Assembly (NCBI GenBank): GCA_003157015.1
Contig: PMIJ01000083.1
Span: 1 to 33,454, forward strand
DNA: 33,454 bases
Reading direction: 5' to 3'
DNA from: Bacteroidales bacterium
GTDB lineage: Bacteria; Bacteroidota; Bacteroidia; Bacteroidales; VadinHA17
The position numbers were made by a program, and so were the translations under genes. Shown piece by piece: positions 7,289-15,034 of this stretch; within the stretch, counting starts at the first letter, position 1; every line of letters starts with the position of its first letter. Below the pieces are notes generated by a model, which saw nothing but the letters and a program-made list of their open reading frames with translations, made no database searches and was not told the origin of the DNA.

Positions 7289-10227
7289 ATCGAATCATAA
7301 ATCGCCTGAAGAATCTCCGACCTGATATTCATATTATATAGTTCCTCATTTCTTCTTGTCGGGTAAACCCTGTTGCACAAAAAGACATATGATATTTCTG
7401 AAACAGGATCAACCCACACAAATGTTCCTGTGTACCCTGAATGTCCGAAACTTTCAGGTGAAGCGCTTCTTGTAGGATAGGAATCTTTTTGTGACAAAGC
7501 AGAATTGTTAAGAAGAGGTTTATCAAACCCGAGTCCACGACGATTGTTGTTCCCCGGAAACTGGACCTTTGTATAATCTTCCAGCACATTCTTTGCGATA
7601 AGTTGCTGACCTCCATATTCCCCCATCCTCCGATATAGTTCCATAAGTTTCATAAGGTCATTAGCATTTGAAAATAAGCCTGCGTGACCTGATATTCCGC
7701 CCTGCATTGCTGCAGCTTCATCGTGAACGGTCCCTTGCAGCTGTTGTTTTCTGAAGAGAGAATCATACTCCGTCGGGACAATCCTGCTCAGTGGGAATCT
7801 TTTATAAGGATTAAAGCCCATTTCTGCCGCGCCTATTTTTTTGTATATACTGTCAGTTACAAAATCGTACCATTTCTGTCCTGTTAAGTTTTCAATTATT
7901 TCAGGAGCAATAATGAATGTCAGATCAGAATATACATATTTCTTCTCACCAAGAGGGCTCTTTTTTATCTCTCTGAACATCTTTTTCCTGTAATTCTTAT
8001 TGATATACAGACGCTGAGCCACTTCAAGAGGGTATTTTTTTTCATATTCGTGACTATAAATACGGGGTTTGAATTCTCCGTCCTTTTTTATTGTCTCCTT
8101 CCAAAAGGGAATGAATGGCGTTAACCCGGCCTGATGTGTAAGGAAATCTCTCATCCTTATATTCCCTTTATTGGTTTTTTTGAAATCCGGAAGATAAAAT
8201 CCGAGGGTTTTGTCGGGAGAGAACTTCCCTTCACTGTTAAGTAGCATTAATCCTGCAAGGGTAGATGATATTTTGGTAATTGATGCAAGATCGTATAGAT
8301 CATTTTCCCTGACAGCTATCCTGTTGTCATATGTCTGATAACCATAGGCTTTCTGAAAGACTACAACTCCTTTTCTTGCAACCATGACTACACATCCGGG
8401 GTATGCTTTTGCTGAAAGACCTGAATTGACAATAGAGTCAATTCTGGAGTTTAATAAGACCGACGACATGCCAACACTTTCCGGTAAACCATATTGAAGC
8501 CTTAAGTTACCCGGAGTCATAATACCAAAATCTGAAGTCCATTTATTATTTATGGTAACCGGAAGTGTACCTTTGGCACCAATGCCGCCAAAAATAAGCT
8601 GAGCAGAGAGGTCTTCAGTATATTCATTCTCCTGGTATGCCAGTATAAGGCCTTTTGCTTTTTCAAGAATCTTTACTTTATCAATGCCATATGGATTACC
8701 GAACCATGTGATAATTGTTTTATTGCCTGATATAAGTTTTTCAAGGAACCCGATCAAATCAGGTGTTATTCCGAATCCCATATTAGGTCTTTGATCGAGA
8801 TCAAAGACCCCTCCAATAACCAGATCGTAGGCAGACAGCTTTTTTAAGAGAATACGCGATGCAGCTGAATCGGCAGGATCTATGAAGAAATGATCAGCAG
8901 GATAATAATCACCCATTCTTGTTTGAAATGATGAAACATTATTCCTGTTAATTGCAATTGTGGCAATTTTTAGATTTTCCAGGTTTTTAACCGGAATAAT
9001 ACTCTGATCATTATTCAAAACTGTCAACGCGTCGGCATACAATTCGCGTATTAATGCTTTTGATAACATGGGCGACAATTCCATGTCAATGTTATCTTTG
9101 TTTATGATCCTTGGTTTACTCAGACCCGACCAGTATTTAAGTGCAAGCACTTTCCTGCACTTCAAGGCGATATCATCGGCGGAAAGTTTTTTCTGTGAAA
9201 TGTAGTTCCTGGTCTCCCTGATTGTTGCATCAACATCAGTTACAAACTCTGCAACGTCATTTCCGGCTTCTAGAGCCTTTGCATCGGCTTCTCCCGGTTT
9301 GAAATACTTAGTTACGGCTTTCATCATCATTGCATCTGTAACTATCAGTCCTTTGAATCCAAGCTCCTTTTTCAACAAATCGGTGATAATGACGTAAGAA
9401 AGTGTTGACGGAAGCCCTGTTGTCGTGTCAAGTGACGGCAGGTTTAGATGGGCAACCATTATACTTCCTATTCCTTCGCTGATCAGCTTTCTGAAAGGGT
9501 ATAGTTCAATACTGTCCAATCTTGCCCGTGAATGAGTTATTAAAGGTAAGTCGAGGTGTGAATCAATATCGGTATCACCATGTCCGGGGAAATGTTTCCC
9601 GGTAGCTAAGATGCCGTTATCCTGCATCCCCTTCATATACATGATGCTTTTTTCTGTTACTTTTTGCCTGTTTTCACCAAATGAACGATAGTTTATTACC
9701 GGATTCTGTGCATTTACATTTATGTCGAGGACCGGTGCGAAATTTACCTGCATTCCGAGTCTTCTGAACTGAGATGCAACTGCTTTGCCAAATAGATAGA
9801 TTAGAGAATCATTCCTGATTGCTCCCAGAGTCATCTGATAAGGAAATTTATCAATATTTGCCAGTCTCATTCCGACTCCCCATTCAGCGTCGAGAGAAAT
9901 AATAAGCGGCACTTTTGAAATACTCTGGTAATAATTGGTCAATTCTGCCTGTTTCGCTGCGGTTCCCTGGAAGAATACAATACCGCCTACGCCATATTTT
10001 TTGATTATATCACTTACTTCGACTTCCTGAGAAACATCACCATAGGAATAACCTGCTATCCAAATACACTGAGCTATCTGCTGATCCAGCGTGAGAGTCT
10101 TCATCACCGAATCGACCCATGGATGGTTTAAATATTTTAAGAAGGGTGGATCTATATTTTGTGATCTGACAGGAATAAAGGAAATCAATGTCAAAATCAG
10201 GGCTGACAAAAGGCTTTTTAATCGCAT
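7279..10227 (-). CDS. Secreted NagZ-type GH3 hydrolase fused to a class C beta-lactamase-like domain
   Basis: 982 residues with a signal peptide (about 1-22). Residues 30-370 are a GH3 TIM barrel with the NagZ hallmark KHFPGHGDTDIDSH (211-224), whose His serves as general acid/base in that subfamily. The nucleophile Asp298 lies in GLIVTDAM. Residues about 380-570 match the second GH3 sandwich domain. Residues about 585-975 are a serine hydrolase of the class C beta-lactamase/DD-peptidase fold with SITK (649-652), YSD (766-768) and HSG (929-931) in place of the three classical motifs. Expected activity is removal of beta-1,4-linked N-acetylhexosamine from murein fragments in the periplasm or outside. 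The second domain may act on stem peptides or esters; its substrate is not deducible. It is divergent from the NagX-AmgK-MurU row. Confidence 0.92.
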   Translation of the reverse strand: MRLKSLLSALILTLISFIPVRSQNIDPPFLKYLNHPWVDSVMKTLTLDQQIAQCIWIAGYSYGDVSQEVEVSDIIKKYGVGGIVFFQGTAAKQAELTNYYQSISKVPLIISLDAEWGVGMRLANIDKFPYQMTLGAIRNDSLIYLFGKAVASQFRRLGMQVNFAPVLDINVNAQNPVINYRSFGENRQKVTEKSIMYMKGMQDNGILATGKHFPGHGDTDIDSHLDLPLITHSRARLDSIELYPFRKLISEGIGSIMVAHLNLPSLDTTTGLPSTLSYVIITDLLKKELGFKGLIVTDAMMMKAVTKYFKPGEADAKALEAGNDVAEFVTDVDATIRETRNYISQKKLSADDIALKCRKVLALKYWSGLSKPRIINKDNIDMELSPMLSKALIRELYADALTVLNNDQSIIPVKNLENLKIATIAINRNNVSSFQTRMGDYYPADHFFIDPADSAASRILLKKLSAYDLVIGGVFDLDQRPNMGFGITPDLIGFLEKLISGNKTIITWFGNPYGIDKVKILEKAKGLILAYQENEYTEDLSAQLIFGGIGAKGTLPVTINNKWTSDFGIMTPGNLRLQYGLPESVGMSSVLLNSRIDSIVNSGLSAKAYPGCVVMVARKGVVVFQKAYGYQTYDNRIAVRENDLYDLASITKISSTLAGLMLLNSEGKFSPDKTLGFYLPDFKKTNKGNIRMRDFLTHQAGLTPFIPFWKETIKKDGEFKPRIYSHEYEKKYPLEVAQRLYINKNYRKKMFREIKKSPLGEKKYVYSDLTFIIAPEIIENLTGQKWYDFVTDSIYKKIGAAEMGFNPYKRFPLSRIVPTEYDSLFRKQQLQGTVHDEAAAMQGGISGHAGLFSNANDLMKLMELYRRMGEYGGQQLIAKNVLEDYTKVQFPGNNNRRGLGFDKPLLNNSALSQKDSYPTRSASPESFGHSGYTGTFVWVDPVSEISYVFLCNRVYPTRRNEELYNMNIRSEILQAIYDSIKK

Positions 10228-10265
10228 GATTTGTTAAGGCTTTGAATTAATAAAAACTTCAAATT

Positions 10266-10273
10266 CAAAAGTA
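10266..10273 (-). promoter_or_regulatory. Candidate -7 box for the GH3 fusion gene
   Basis: On the minus strand this reads TACTTTTG, a match to the Bacteroidota -7 consensus TAnnTTTG, 38 bp before the start codon. No TTTG or TTG is found 19-20 bp upstream, so only half of the promoter is supported. Confidence 0.4.
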
Positions 10274-10300
10274 ACAATTATTGTGATCGAAAACATTGCT

Positions 10301-10406
10301 CCTTTGTGAGCCTTCGTGATCCCGATAGCTATCGGGACCTTCGTGTTACTTTGTGGTAAAAAAGAAATCCATTTAAACACAAAGGAACACAAAGGGTCTC
10401 AAAGTG
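10301..10406. repeat. CTTTGTG/CACAAAG inverted repeat element with nested palindrome
   Basis: The left arm has units CTTTGTG, CTTCGTG, CTTCGTG and CTTTGTG; the right arm carries their complement-like units CACAAAG, CACAAAG and CTCAAAG. The two arms can pair into a long imperfect hairpin. A perfect palindrome interrupts the left arm between two of its roughly 10-bp units. Confidence 0.6.
10320..10337. repeat. Perfect 18-bp palindrome TCCCGATAGCTATCGGGA
   Basis: All 18 bases are self-complementary. It breaks the rhythm of the surrounding CTTTGTG-type units as if inserted. I recall this palindrome as frequent in genomes of this phylum, which a genome count could test. Confidence 0.75.
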
Positions 10407-10520
10407 AAGAATGTAATTTATATGAATTGTACGGTAGGAGAATTCTTTCCTACCCATCTTTCTTAAAGCTTTAAATCGGCTTTAATTATTATTTTTACCG
10501 GATATTATCTGATTTTATTC

Positions 10521-11630
10521 ATGGCAAAAAGCAGCGGAAGGTTAGTTTCACTTGATATCTTCAGGGGTTTGACAGTAGCTTTTATGATTATCGTGAACAA
10601 TCCGGGAAGCTGGGAGTTTGTTTATGCTCCTTTAAAGCATTCTAAATGGAATGGCTGTACTCCGACTGACCTTGTCTATCCGTTTTTCCTGTTCATTGCA
10701 GGCATGTCAATGTGGTATTCTCTGAAGAAATACGGGAATGAGATAAACGGAAGTTCAATTCTAAGGATTTTAAGACGAACTCTGGCTATTTTTGCTGTCG
10801 GTTTGTTTCTGACAATCTTCCCATATTTTGGAAGAGATTATTCGACTTTGAGAATTATGGGAGTGCTTCAGCGGATTGCCCTGGCTTATGGATTTGGCTC
10901 ATTGTTATGCCTCTCAATAAAGCGCGATTACCTTTGGATAGTTGTTTCAATACTTCTTCTGCTGTACTGGGGCCTGCTTGCATTCTTTGGAGGAGCTGAT
11001 CCTTATAGTCTTGGAGGCAACTTTGCATTAAAAGTTGATATGGCTGTTCTGGGTAAAAACCATCTTTATACCGGATTTGGAATTCCATTTGAACCTGAGG
11101 GATTATTAGGCACGATCCCAGCTGTATGTACCGTTATTATAGGATATTATATAGGAGAGCAGCTTGGTAAAGGATCTGCAAACGGAAAGACTGTCATTAA
11201 GGTTCTGCTTCTGGGAGTTGCGGCTGCCGGTTTGGGATATTTATGGAATATAATTTTCCCTATTAATAAACCACTTTGGACAAGCTCATATGTTTTATAT
11301 ACCGCCGGAATCGCTATGGCAGTGTTTTCCTTAATATACCTGATTGCCGATGTTCTTAAATTCCAGTTCCTTGGAACATTCTTTGTGATTTTTGGTACTA
11401 ATGCAATTTTTTCCTATTTTATTGCCGGGATATGGATCAAGATGCTATTATTCATAAAAATACAATCGGGGATCGAAAAGATAAGTTTGTATAGTTGGAT
11501 TTATGAAAAAATTTGTGTCCCGGTTGCCGGCAACCTGAACGGCAGTTTAATGTTTGCCATTATGCAGATGCTCATTATCTGGAGTGTTGCGTTAATTTTA
11601 TACCATAAGAAGATTATGATAAGACTTTAA
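10521..11630 (+). CDS. NagX/HGSNAT-like multi-spanning membrane protein (DUF5009 group)
   Basis: 369-residue polytopic protein with about ten hydrophobic helices. It opens with the family signature RLVSLDIFRGLTVAFMIIVN and then a PTDLVYPFFLFIAGMSM motif, both typical of heparan-alpha-glucosaminide N-acetyltransferase relatives (NagX, DUF5009). Bacterial relatives often lie in N-acetylglucosamine or murein-recycling loci and are thought to move or acetylate amino sugars across the inner membrane. Which of these applies cannot be read from the sequence. It is 108 bp ahead of the AmgK-like kinase in the same direction, and divergent from a NagZ-type hydrolase, so an amino-sugar role fits. Start ATG 10521 gives a short cytoplasmic N-terminus as in relatives. 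Confidence 0.82.
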   Translation: MAKSSGRLVSLDIFRGLTVAFMIIVNNPGSWEFVYAPLKHSKWNGCTPTDLVYPFFLFIAGMSMWYSLKKYGNEINGSSILRILRRTLAIFAVGLFLTIFPYFGRDYSTLRIMGVLQRIALAYGFGSLLCLSIKRDYLWIVVSILLLLYWGLLAFFGGADPYSLGGNFALKVDMAVLGKNHLYTGFGIPFEPEGLLGTIPAVCTVIIGYYIGEQLGKGSANGKTVIKVLLLGVAAAGLGYLWNIIFPINKPLWTSSYVLYTAGIAMAVFSLIYLIADVLKFQFLGTFFVIFGTNAIFSYFIAGIWIKMLLFIKIQSGIEKISLYSWIYEKICVPVAGNLNGSLMFAIMQMLIIWSVALILYHKKIMIRL

Positions 11631-11658
11631 AGACAAAAGACAAAAGACAAAAGACAAA
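11631..11658. repeat. Exact 7-bp tandem repeat AGACAAA, 4 copies
   Basis: Four exact copies of AGACAAA start immediately after the stop codon of the NagX-like gene. The same unit recurs at 25147-25162, and its complement appears around 33372-33390. Confidence 0.85.
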
Positions 11659-11676
11659 AGTTAAAAGAAACCAATG

Positions 11677-11716
11677 CCGTAATACCCTAATACCGCAATA
11701 CCGTAGTACCGTAATA
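11677..11716. repeat. 8-bp degenerate tandem array, 5 units
   Basis: Units CCGTAATA, CCCTAATA, CCGCAATA, CCGTAGTA and CCGTAATA follow each other without a gap. The array ends 22 bp before the AmgK-like start codon. It sits next to the 7-bp AGACAAA array, so two unrelated periodicities share one 108-bp gap. Confidence 0.8.
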
Positions 11717-11738
11717 CTGCAAGACAACAAGTAAATAA

Positions 11739-12779
11739 ATGACTGAAATAGACATAGTTTCAAATGGATACAAAGAGATATTCGGCGATTCCGATATTAG
11801 TATAGCAGCTCTACCTCAATCTGGTTCCGACAGAAAGTATTTTAGAATCATAGCTGGTACTAGAAGTGTAATAGGGGCATATAATCCAAATGCCGAAGAA
11901 AATGAAGCTTTTATTGGTTTTACAAAACATTTCATTTCAAAAGGACTGCCCGTACCTGAAATATTCGGATACTTGCCTCAGAAATTTATCTACTTTCTCA
12001 GGGATCTGGGTGATAACAACCTGTTTACATGGCTGCAGCAAAAACAGGCAAAAGCAGGCTTTGATAGCGAAGACGAAAATATATACCGTAAAATTCTTGA
12101 CAAACTGATACATTTCCAGTTAGAGGGGATTGACGGATTGAACCTCGATCTTTGTTATCCTCATAAAAGCTTCGACAGGCAATCGATGATGTGGGATATG
12201 AATTATTTTAAGTACATGTTTCTTAAACTTGTTGCAGTTCCGTTTAATGAACGCAGACTGGAACATGATTTTGAGTTACTCTCTGATTTTCTTCTTGAGA
12301 CCCGACAGGACTATTTTCTCTACAGGGACTTTCAATCGGCAAATGTTATGCTGGTTGAGGGAGAACCTTGGTTTATCGATTATCAGGGTGGGAGGAAGGG
12401 CGCTCCACAGTACGATGCAGCTTCTCTTTTATATGATGCCAAAGCCCGTATACCGGAAAAATCACGAAAAAGACTCCTCGATTATCATATAAATAATTTT
12501 TGTTCAGTATCAGGAGAAAGTAAAGACGAATTCAGGGGTTATTACGCCGGTTTCAGTATGATAAGACTCATGCAGGCGTTAGGCGCATTCGGATTCAGAG
12601 GATTATATGAAAAGAAACCGACGTTTACAGGGAGTATAGTTCCGGCAGTAAAACTTCTTATACAATTAATTGATTCTAAAGAACTTCCCTTATCACTTGC
12701 AGAACTGTTTCATACAGCAAAACTGATACCGGAAGTTCAGATCTATAAAGAGCTTGAAAAAGGGAAAAACGTAGGATGA
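11739..12779 (+). CDS. amgK: AmgK-like N-acetylmuramate/N-acetylglucosamine 1-kinase
   Basis: 346 residues of the aminoglycoside phosphotransferase/choline kinase fold. The catalytic loop reads YRDFQSANVML, with the Asp as base and the Asn as metal ligand. The DFG-equivalent is FIDYQGGRKGAPQYDAASLL. The R-D-F-Q-S and D-[YF]-Q-G-G-R-K/R-G forms are typical of AmgK rather than antibiotic-resistance kinases, where H-G-D is usual. AmgK phosphorylates MurNAc (and GlcNAc) at C1, bypassing de novo UDP-MurNAc synthesis. The MurU-like gene 87 bp downstream is the expected partner. The N-terminal SGSDRKYFRI loop is the nucleotide-binding turn. A general sugar kinase cannot be ruled out, but the pairing makes AmgK the best call. 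Confidence 0.82.
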   Translation: MTEIDIVSNGYKEIFGDSDISIAALPQSGSDRKYFRIIAGTRSVIGAYNPNAEENEAFIGFTKHFISKGLPVPEIFGYLPQKFIYFLRDLGDNNLFTWLQQKQAKAGFDSEDENIYRKILDKLIHFQLEGIDGLNLDLCYPHKSFDRQSMMWDMNYFKYMFLKLVAVPFNERRLEHDFELLSDFLLETRQDYFLYRDFQSANVMLVEGEPWFIDYQGGRKGAPQYDAASLLYDAKARIPEKSRKRLLDYHINNFCSVSGESKDEFRGYYAGFSMIRLMQALGAFGFRGLYEKKPTFTGSIVPAVKLLIQLIDSKELPLSLAELFHTAKLIPEVQIYKELEKGKNVG

Positions 12780-12866
12780 AAATGCAATACTTAAAAGAAA
12801 AATACCGCCAGGCTGTAAGATTGCAAAACTTCAAGACAACAGGACATCTAAATGGAATGTAAGTAT

Positions 12867-13586
12867 ATGAAAGCAATGATCTTTGCCGCCGGGTTGGGAA
12901 AAAGACTCGGGAAAATAACACAAAGCATTCCAAAGGCTCTCGTGGATATAAATGGAAAAACTACTCTTCAGCTCGCGGTAGAGAAATGCACTGCATCTGG
13001 ATTTGAGGACATAATAATAAATGTGCATCATTTTGCAGATATGGTCGAAGATGAGGTGAAAAGACTTAATAAAAAAGGATTCAGAATATCTGTTTCTGAT
13101 GAAAGGGAGAAGCTACTTGAAAACGGAGGCGGTCTGTACAAAGCCCGTGACTTTTTTAATAATCACCCGTTCCTTCTCTATAATGTTGATATTATATCGG
13201 ACCTTGATCTCTCGCTCCTCTACGCCTTTCATCTTGAAAAAAAAGGTCTTGCGACACTGGCAGTACGACATCGCCCCGGGAAAAGATTTCTTCTAATAGA
13301 TAAAGCTGGTCAGCTTCGAGGATGGCGGAATATTTCCACAGGAGAGCAAATACTAGCCGGTGTGCCGGAAGATGGGCTTTCTGAAATAGCATTTTCAAGT
13401 ATGCATATTGTTGAGCCCGAGATTTTTAATTACATGAATGAAGGTGTTTATTCATTGGTCACTCTTTATCTTAATCTGGCTGCACCACACAATATCTATA
13501 CTCTTAAGCATGATTATGGTTACTGGATAGATATGGGATCACCTGATAACCTGGAGTATGTAAGAAAATTATTTGAAACAAGATAG
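12867..13586 (+). CDS. murU: MurU-like N-acetylmuramate 1-phosphate uridylyltransferase
   Basis: Nucleotidyltransferase of the sugar-1-phosphate family, about 239 residues. The N-terminus MKAMIFAAGLGKRL with a following SIPKAL gives the signature GxGxRL...PK nucleotide-binding loop. The Asp in LLYNVDII is the metal ligand, and LENGGGLYKA is the base-binding stretch. I chose ATG 12867 because family members begin right at M-K-A-M; an in-frame ATG at 12852 would add five residues. Together with the AmgK-like kinase it would convert MurNAc-1-P to UDP-MurNAc in the cytoplasm. Other sugar-1-P nucleotidyltransferases look similar, so the assignment rests on the neighbour and on the short, hexapeptide-free form. 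Confidence 0.82.
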   Translation: MKAMIFAAGLGKRLGKITQSIPKALVDINGKTTLQLAVEKCTASGFEDIIINVHHFADMVEDEVKRLNKKGFRISVSDEREKLLENGGGLYKARDFFNNHPFLLYNVDIISDLDLSLLYAFHLEKKGLATLAVRHRPGKRFLLIDKAGQLRGWRNISTGEQILAGVPEDGLSEIAFSSMHIVEPEIFNYMNEGVYSLVTLYLNLAAPHNIYTLKHDYGYWIDMGSPDNLEYVRKLFETR

Positions 13587-13619
13587 CTGAGATGTCATTT
13601 TATCAGTCACCCTTCCTCA

Positions 13620-13649
13620 TTGATGCTTCATTTTAATGTTTTATATTTG
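13620..13649 (+). promoter_or_regulatory. Bacteroidota-type promoter for the CANSDH gene
   Basis: TTG at 13620-13622 (ATTG at 13619), a 19-bp spacer and TATATTTG at 13642-13649 fit the -33/-7 consensus with exact spacing. The predicted leader is about 45 nt to the ATG at 13703. It marks a new transcription unit after MurU. Confidence 0.65.
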
Positions 13650-13702
13650 GATCAGCTAATTAGTTTTTTGTCGCTTTAAATATTTTAAGTAACTATAAAA
13701 AT

Positions 13703-14896
13703 ATGGGAAAAGTTTTAGTTATCGGTGCCGGTGGTGTAAGTACGGTGGTTGTTCATAAAATTTCCTCTTTACCCAACGTGTTTACTGAAATTATGCTGGC
13801 AAGCCGGACAAAGTCAAAATGTGATGCTATTGCTGCCAAAATAGGGAATGACAGGATTAAGACAACTCAGGTAGATGCGGATAATGTTCCACAACTGGTT
13901 AAGCTCATAAAATCCTTTAAGCCCGATATAGTTGTAAATGTTGCTTTGCCATACCAGGATCTGCATATTATGGATGCCTGTCTGGAAACTGGCGTTGCTT
14001 ATCTCGATACGGCTAACTATGAACCGCTTGAGGAGGCTAAATATGCTTATGGCTGGCAATGGGCTTATATTGATAGATTTAAAAAGGCCGGACTTACAGC
14101 AATTCTTGGATGCGGTTTCGACCCGGGTGTTACATCCATTTATACTGCTTATGCTGCAAAACACCATTTTGATGAGATCCAATATCTTGACATAGTTGAC
14201 TGTAATGCAGGTGATCATGGTAAGCCTTTTGCAACAAATTTTAACCCCGAAATAAATATCAGGGAAGTGACACAGGATGGGAAATTTTGGGAGAACGGCA
14301 AATGGGTAGTTACCAGACCTCATGAAATTCATAAGCCATTAAATTATCCTGAAATAGGACCCAGGGAATCTTATTTAATCTATCACGAAGAACTTGAATC
14401 ATTAGTAAAGAATTATCCAACTCTTAAACGAGCACGATTCTGGATGACCTTCGGACAGGAATACCTTACTCATCTTCGCGTAATTCAGAATATTGGAATG
14501 GCGGGCATAGAACCAATAATGTACGAAGGAAGAGAGATCATCCCTATTCAGTTTTTGAAAGCAGTACTCCCTGATCCAGGTGAACTTGGAGAAAACTATA
14601 CCGGCTGGACTTCAATCGGATGTCGTATAAAAGGGGTGAAAGACGGCAAGGAAAAAACATACTATGTTTACAATAACTGCAGCCATCAGGCAGCTTATGC
14701 AGAGACGGGTGCTCAGGGTGTTAGTTATACTACGGGAGTGCCAGCGGCGATAGGTGCCATGATGTATCTGAAAGGTATCTGGAAGAAGGCCGGTGTGTTC
14801 AATGTTGAAGAGTTCGATCCTGATCCGTTTATGGCAGAATTGAACCGTTTGGGTCTTCCATGGGTTGAGTTACATGATGTGGATCTGGAACTTTAA
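13703..14896 (+). CDS. Carboxynorspermidine/carboxyspermidine dehydrogenase (saccharopine dehydrogenase family)
   Basis: 397-residue cytoplasmic oxidoreductase. The Rossmann loop GAGGVS is at residues 8-13, followed by ASRTKSKCDAIAAKIG and the conserved ANYEPLEEAKYAYGWQW and GCGFDPGVTS segments of this family. The enzyme condenses putrescine (or diaminopropane) with aspartate semialdehyde using NADPH, giving carboxy(nor)spermidine. The decarboxylase NspC is the next gene downstream, which favours this function over lysine metabolism. In Bacteroidota the product is usually spermidine. The two genes are separated by 138 bp that hold a CTCTGTG-type repeat. Confidence 0.9.
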   Translation: MGKVLVIGAGGVSTVVVHKISSLPNVFTEIMLASRTKSKCDAIAAKIGNDRIKTTQVDADNVPQLVKLIKSFKPDIVVNVALPYQDLHIMDACLETGVAYLDTANYEPLEEAKYAYGWQWAYIDRFKKAGLTAILGCGFDPGVTSIYTAYAAKHHFDEIQYLDIVDCNAGDHGKPFATNFNPEINIREVTQDGKFWENGKWVVTRPHEIHKPLNYPEIGPRESYLIYHEELESLVKNYPTLKRARFWMTFGQEYLTHLRVIQNIGMAGIEPIMYEGREIIPIQFLKAVLPDPGELGENYTGWTSIGCRIKGVKDGKEKTYYVYNNCSHQAAYAETGAQGVSYTTGVPAAIGAMMYLKGIWKKAGVFNVEEFDPDPFMAELNRLGLPWVELHDVDLEL

Positions 14897-14900
14897 TATG

Positions 14901-14992
14901 AATGCACAGAGCTCAGAGCACAGAGCGAAGTGTAAGAGGCTTTATTCTCAGTGGTTCTCTGTGATTCACTGTGTACCTCTGTGACAGTTCTT
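14901..14992. repeat. CACAGAG/CTCTGTG inverted element (copy 1)
   Basis: The left arm carries CACAGAG, CTCAGAG, CACAGAG units. The right arm carries 10-bp units with CTCAGTG, CTCTGTG, CACTGTG, CTCTGTG, and ends in GACAGTTCTT. It matches the copy at 25183-25295. The end lies 42 bases before the next start codon. ATAACATAACTATT at 15017-15030 is also shared with the other copy. Confidence 0.7.
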
Positions 14993-15034
14993 CAAATACC
15001 ATAACGCCATATTGAAATAACATAACTATTCACA

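Larger units (their letters stand above)
10228..10520. other. Divergent intergenic region with a repeat hairpin
   Basis: These 293 bases separate the minus-strand GH3 gene from the plus-strand NagX-like gene. They hold a CTTTGTG-type inverted element at 10301-10406 with a perfect 18-bp palindrome inside it. A -7-like box for the GH3 gene lies at 10266-10273. No small ORF is credible here. Confidence 0.6.

Noticed and set aside
11631..11730. Array as a CRISPR or phage attachment site
   Set aside because: Units of 7-8 bp without spacers, and no integrase or tRNA gene nearby.
12852..12866. Earlier ATG for the MurU-like gene
   Set aside because: It adds M-E-C-K-Y before the M-K-A-M start typical of the family; the downstream ATG is preferred.
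13814..14332. 172-codon minus-strand ORF
   Set aside because: It is antisense to the CANSDH gene, has no recognisable domain, and overlaps strongly conserved codons of the real gene.
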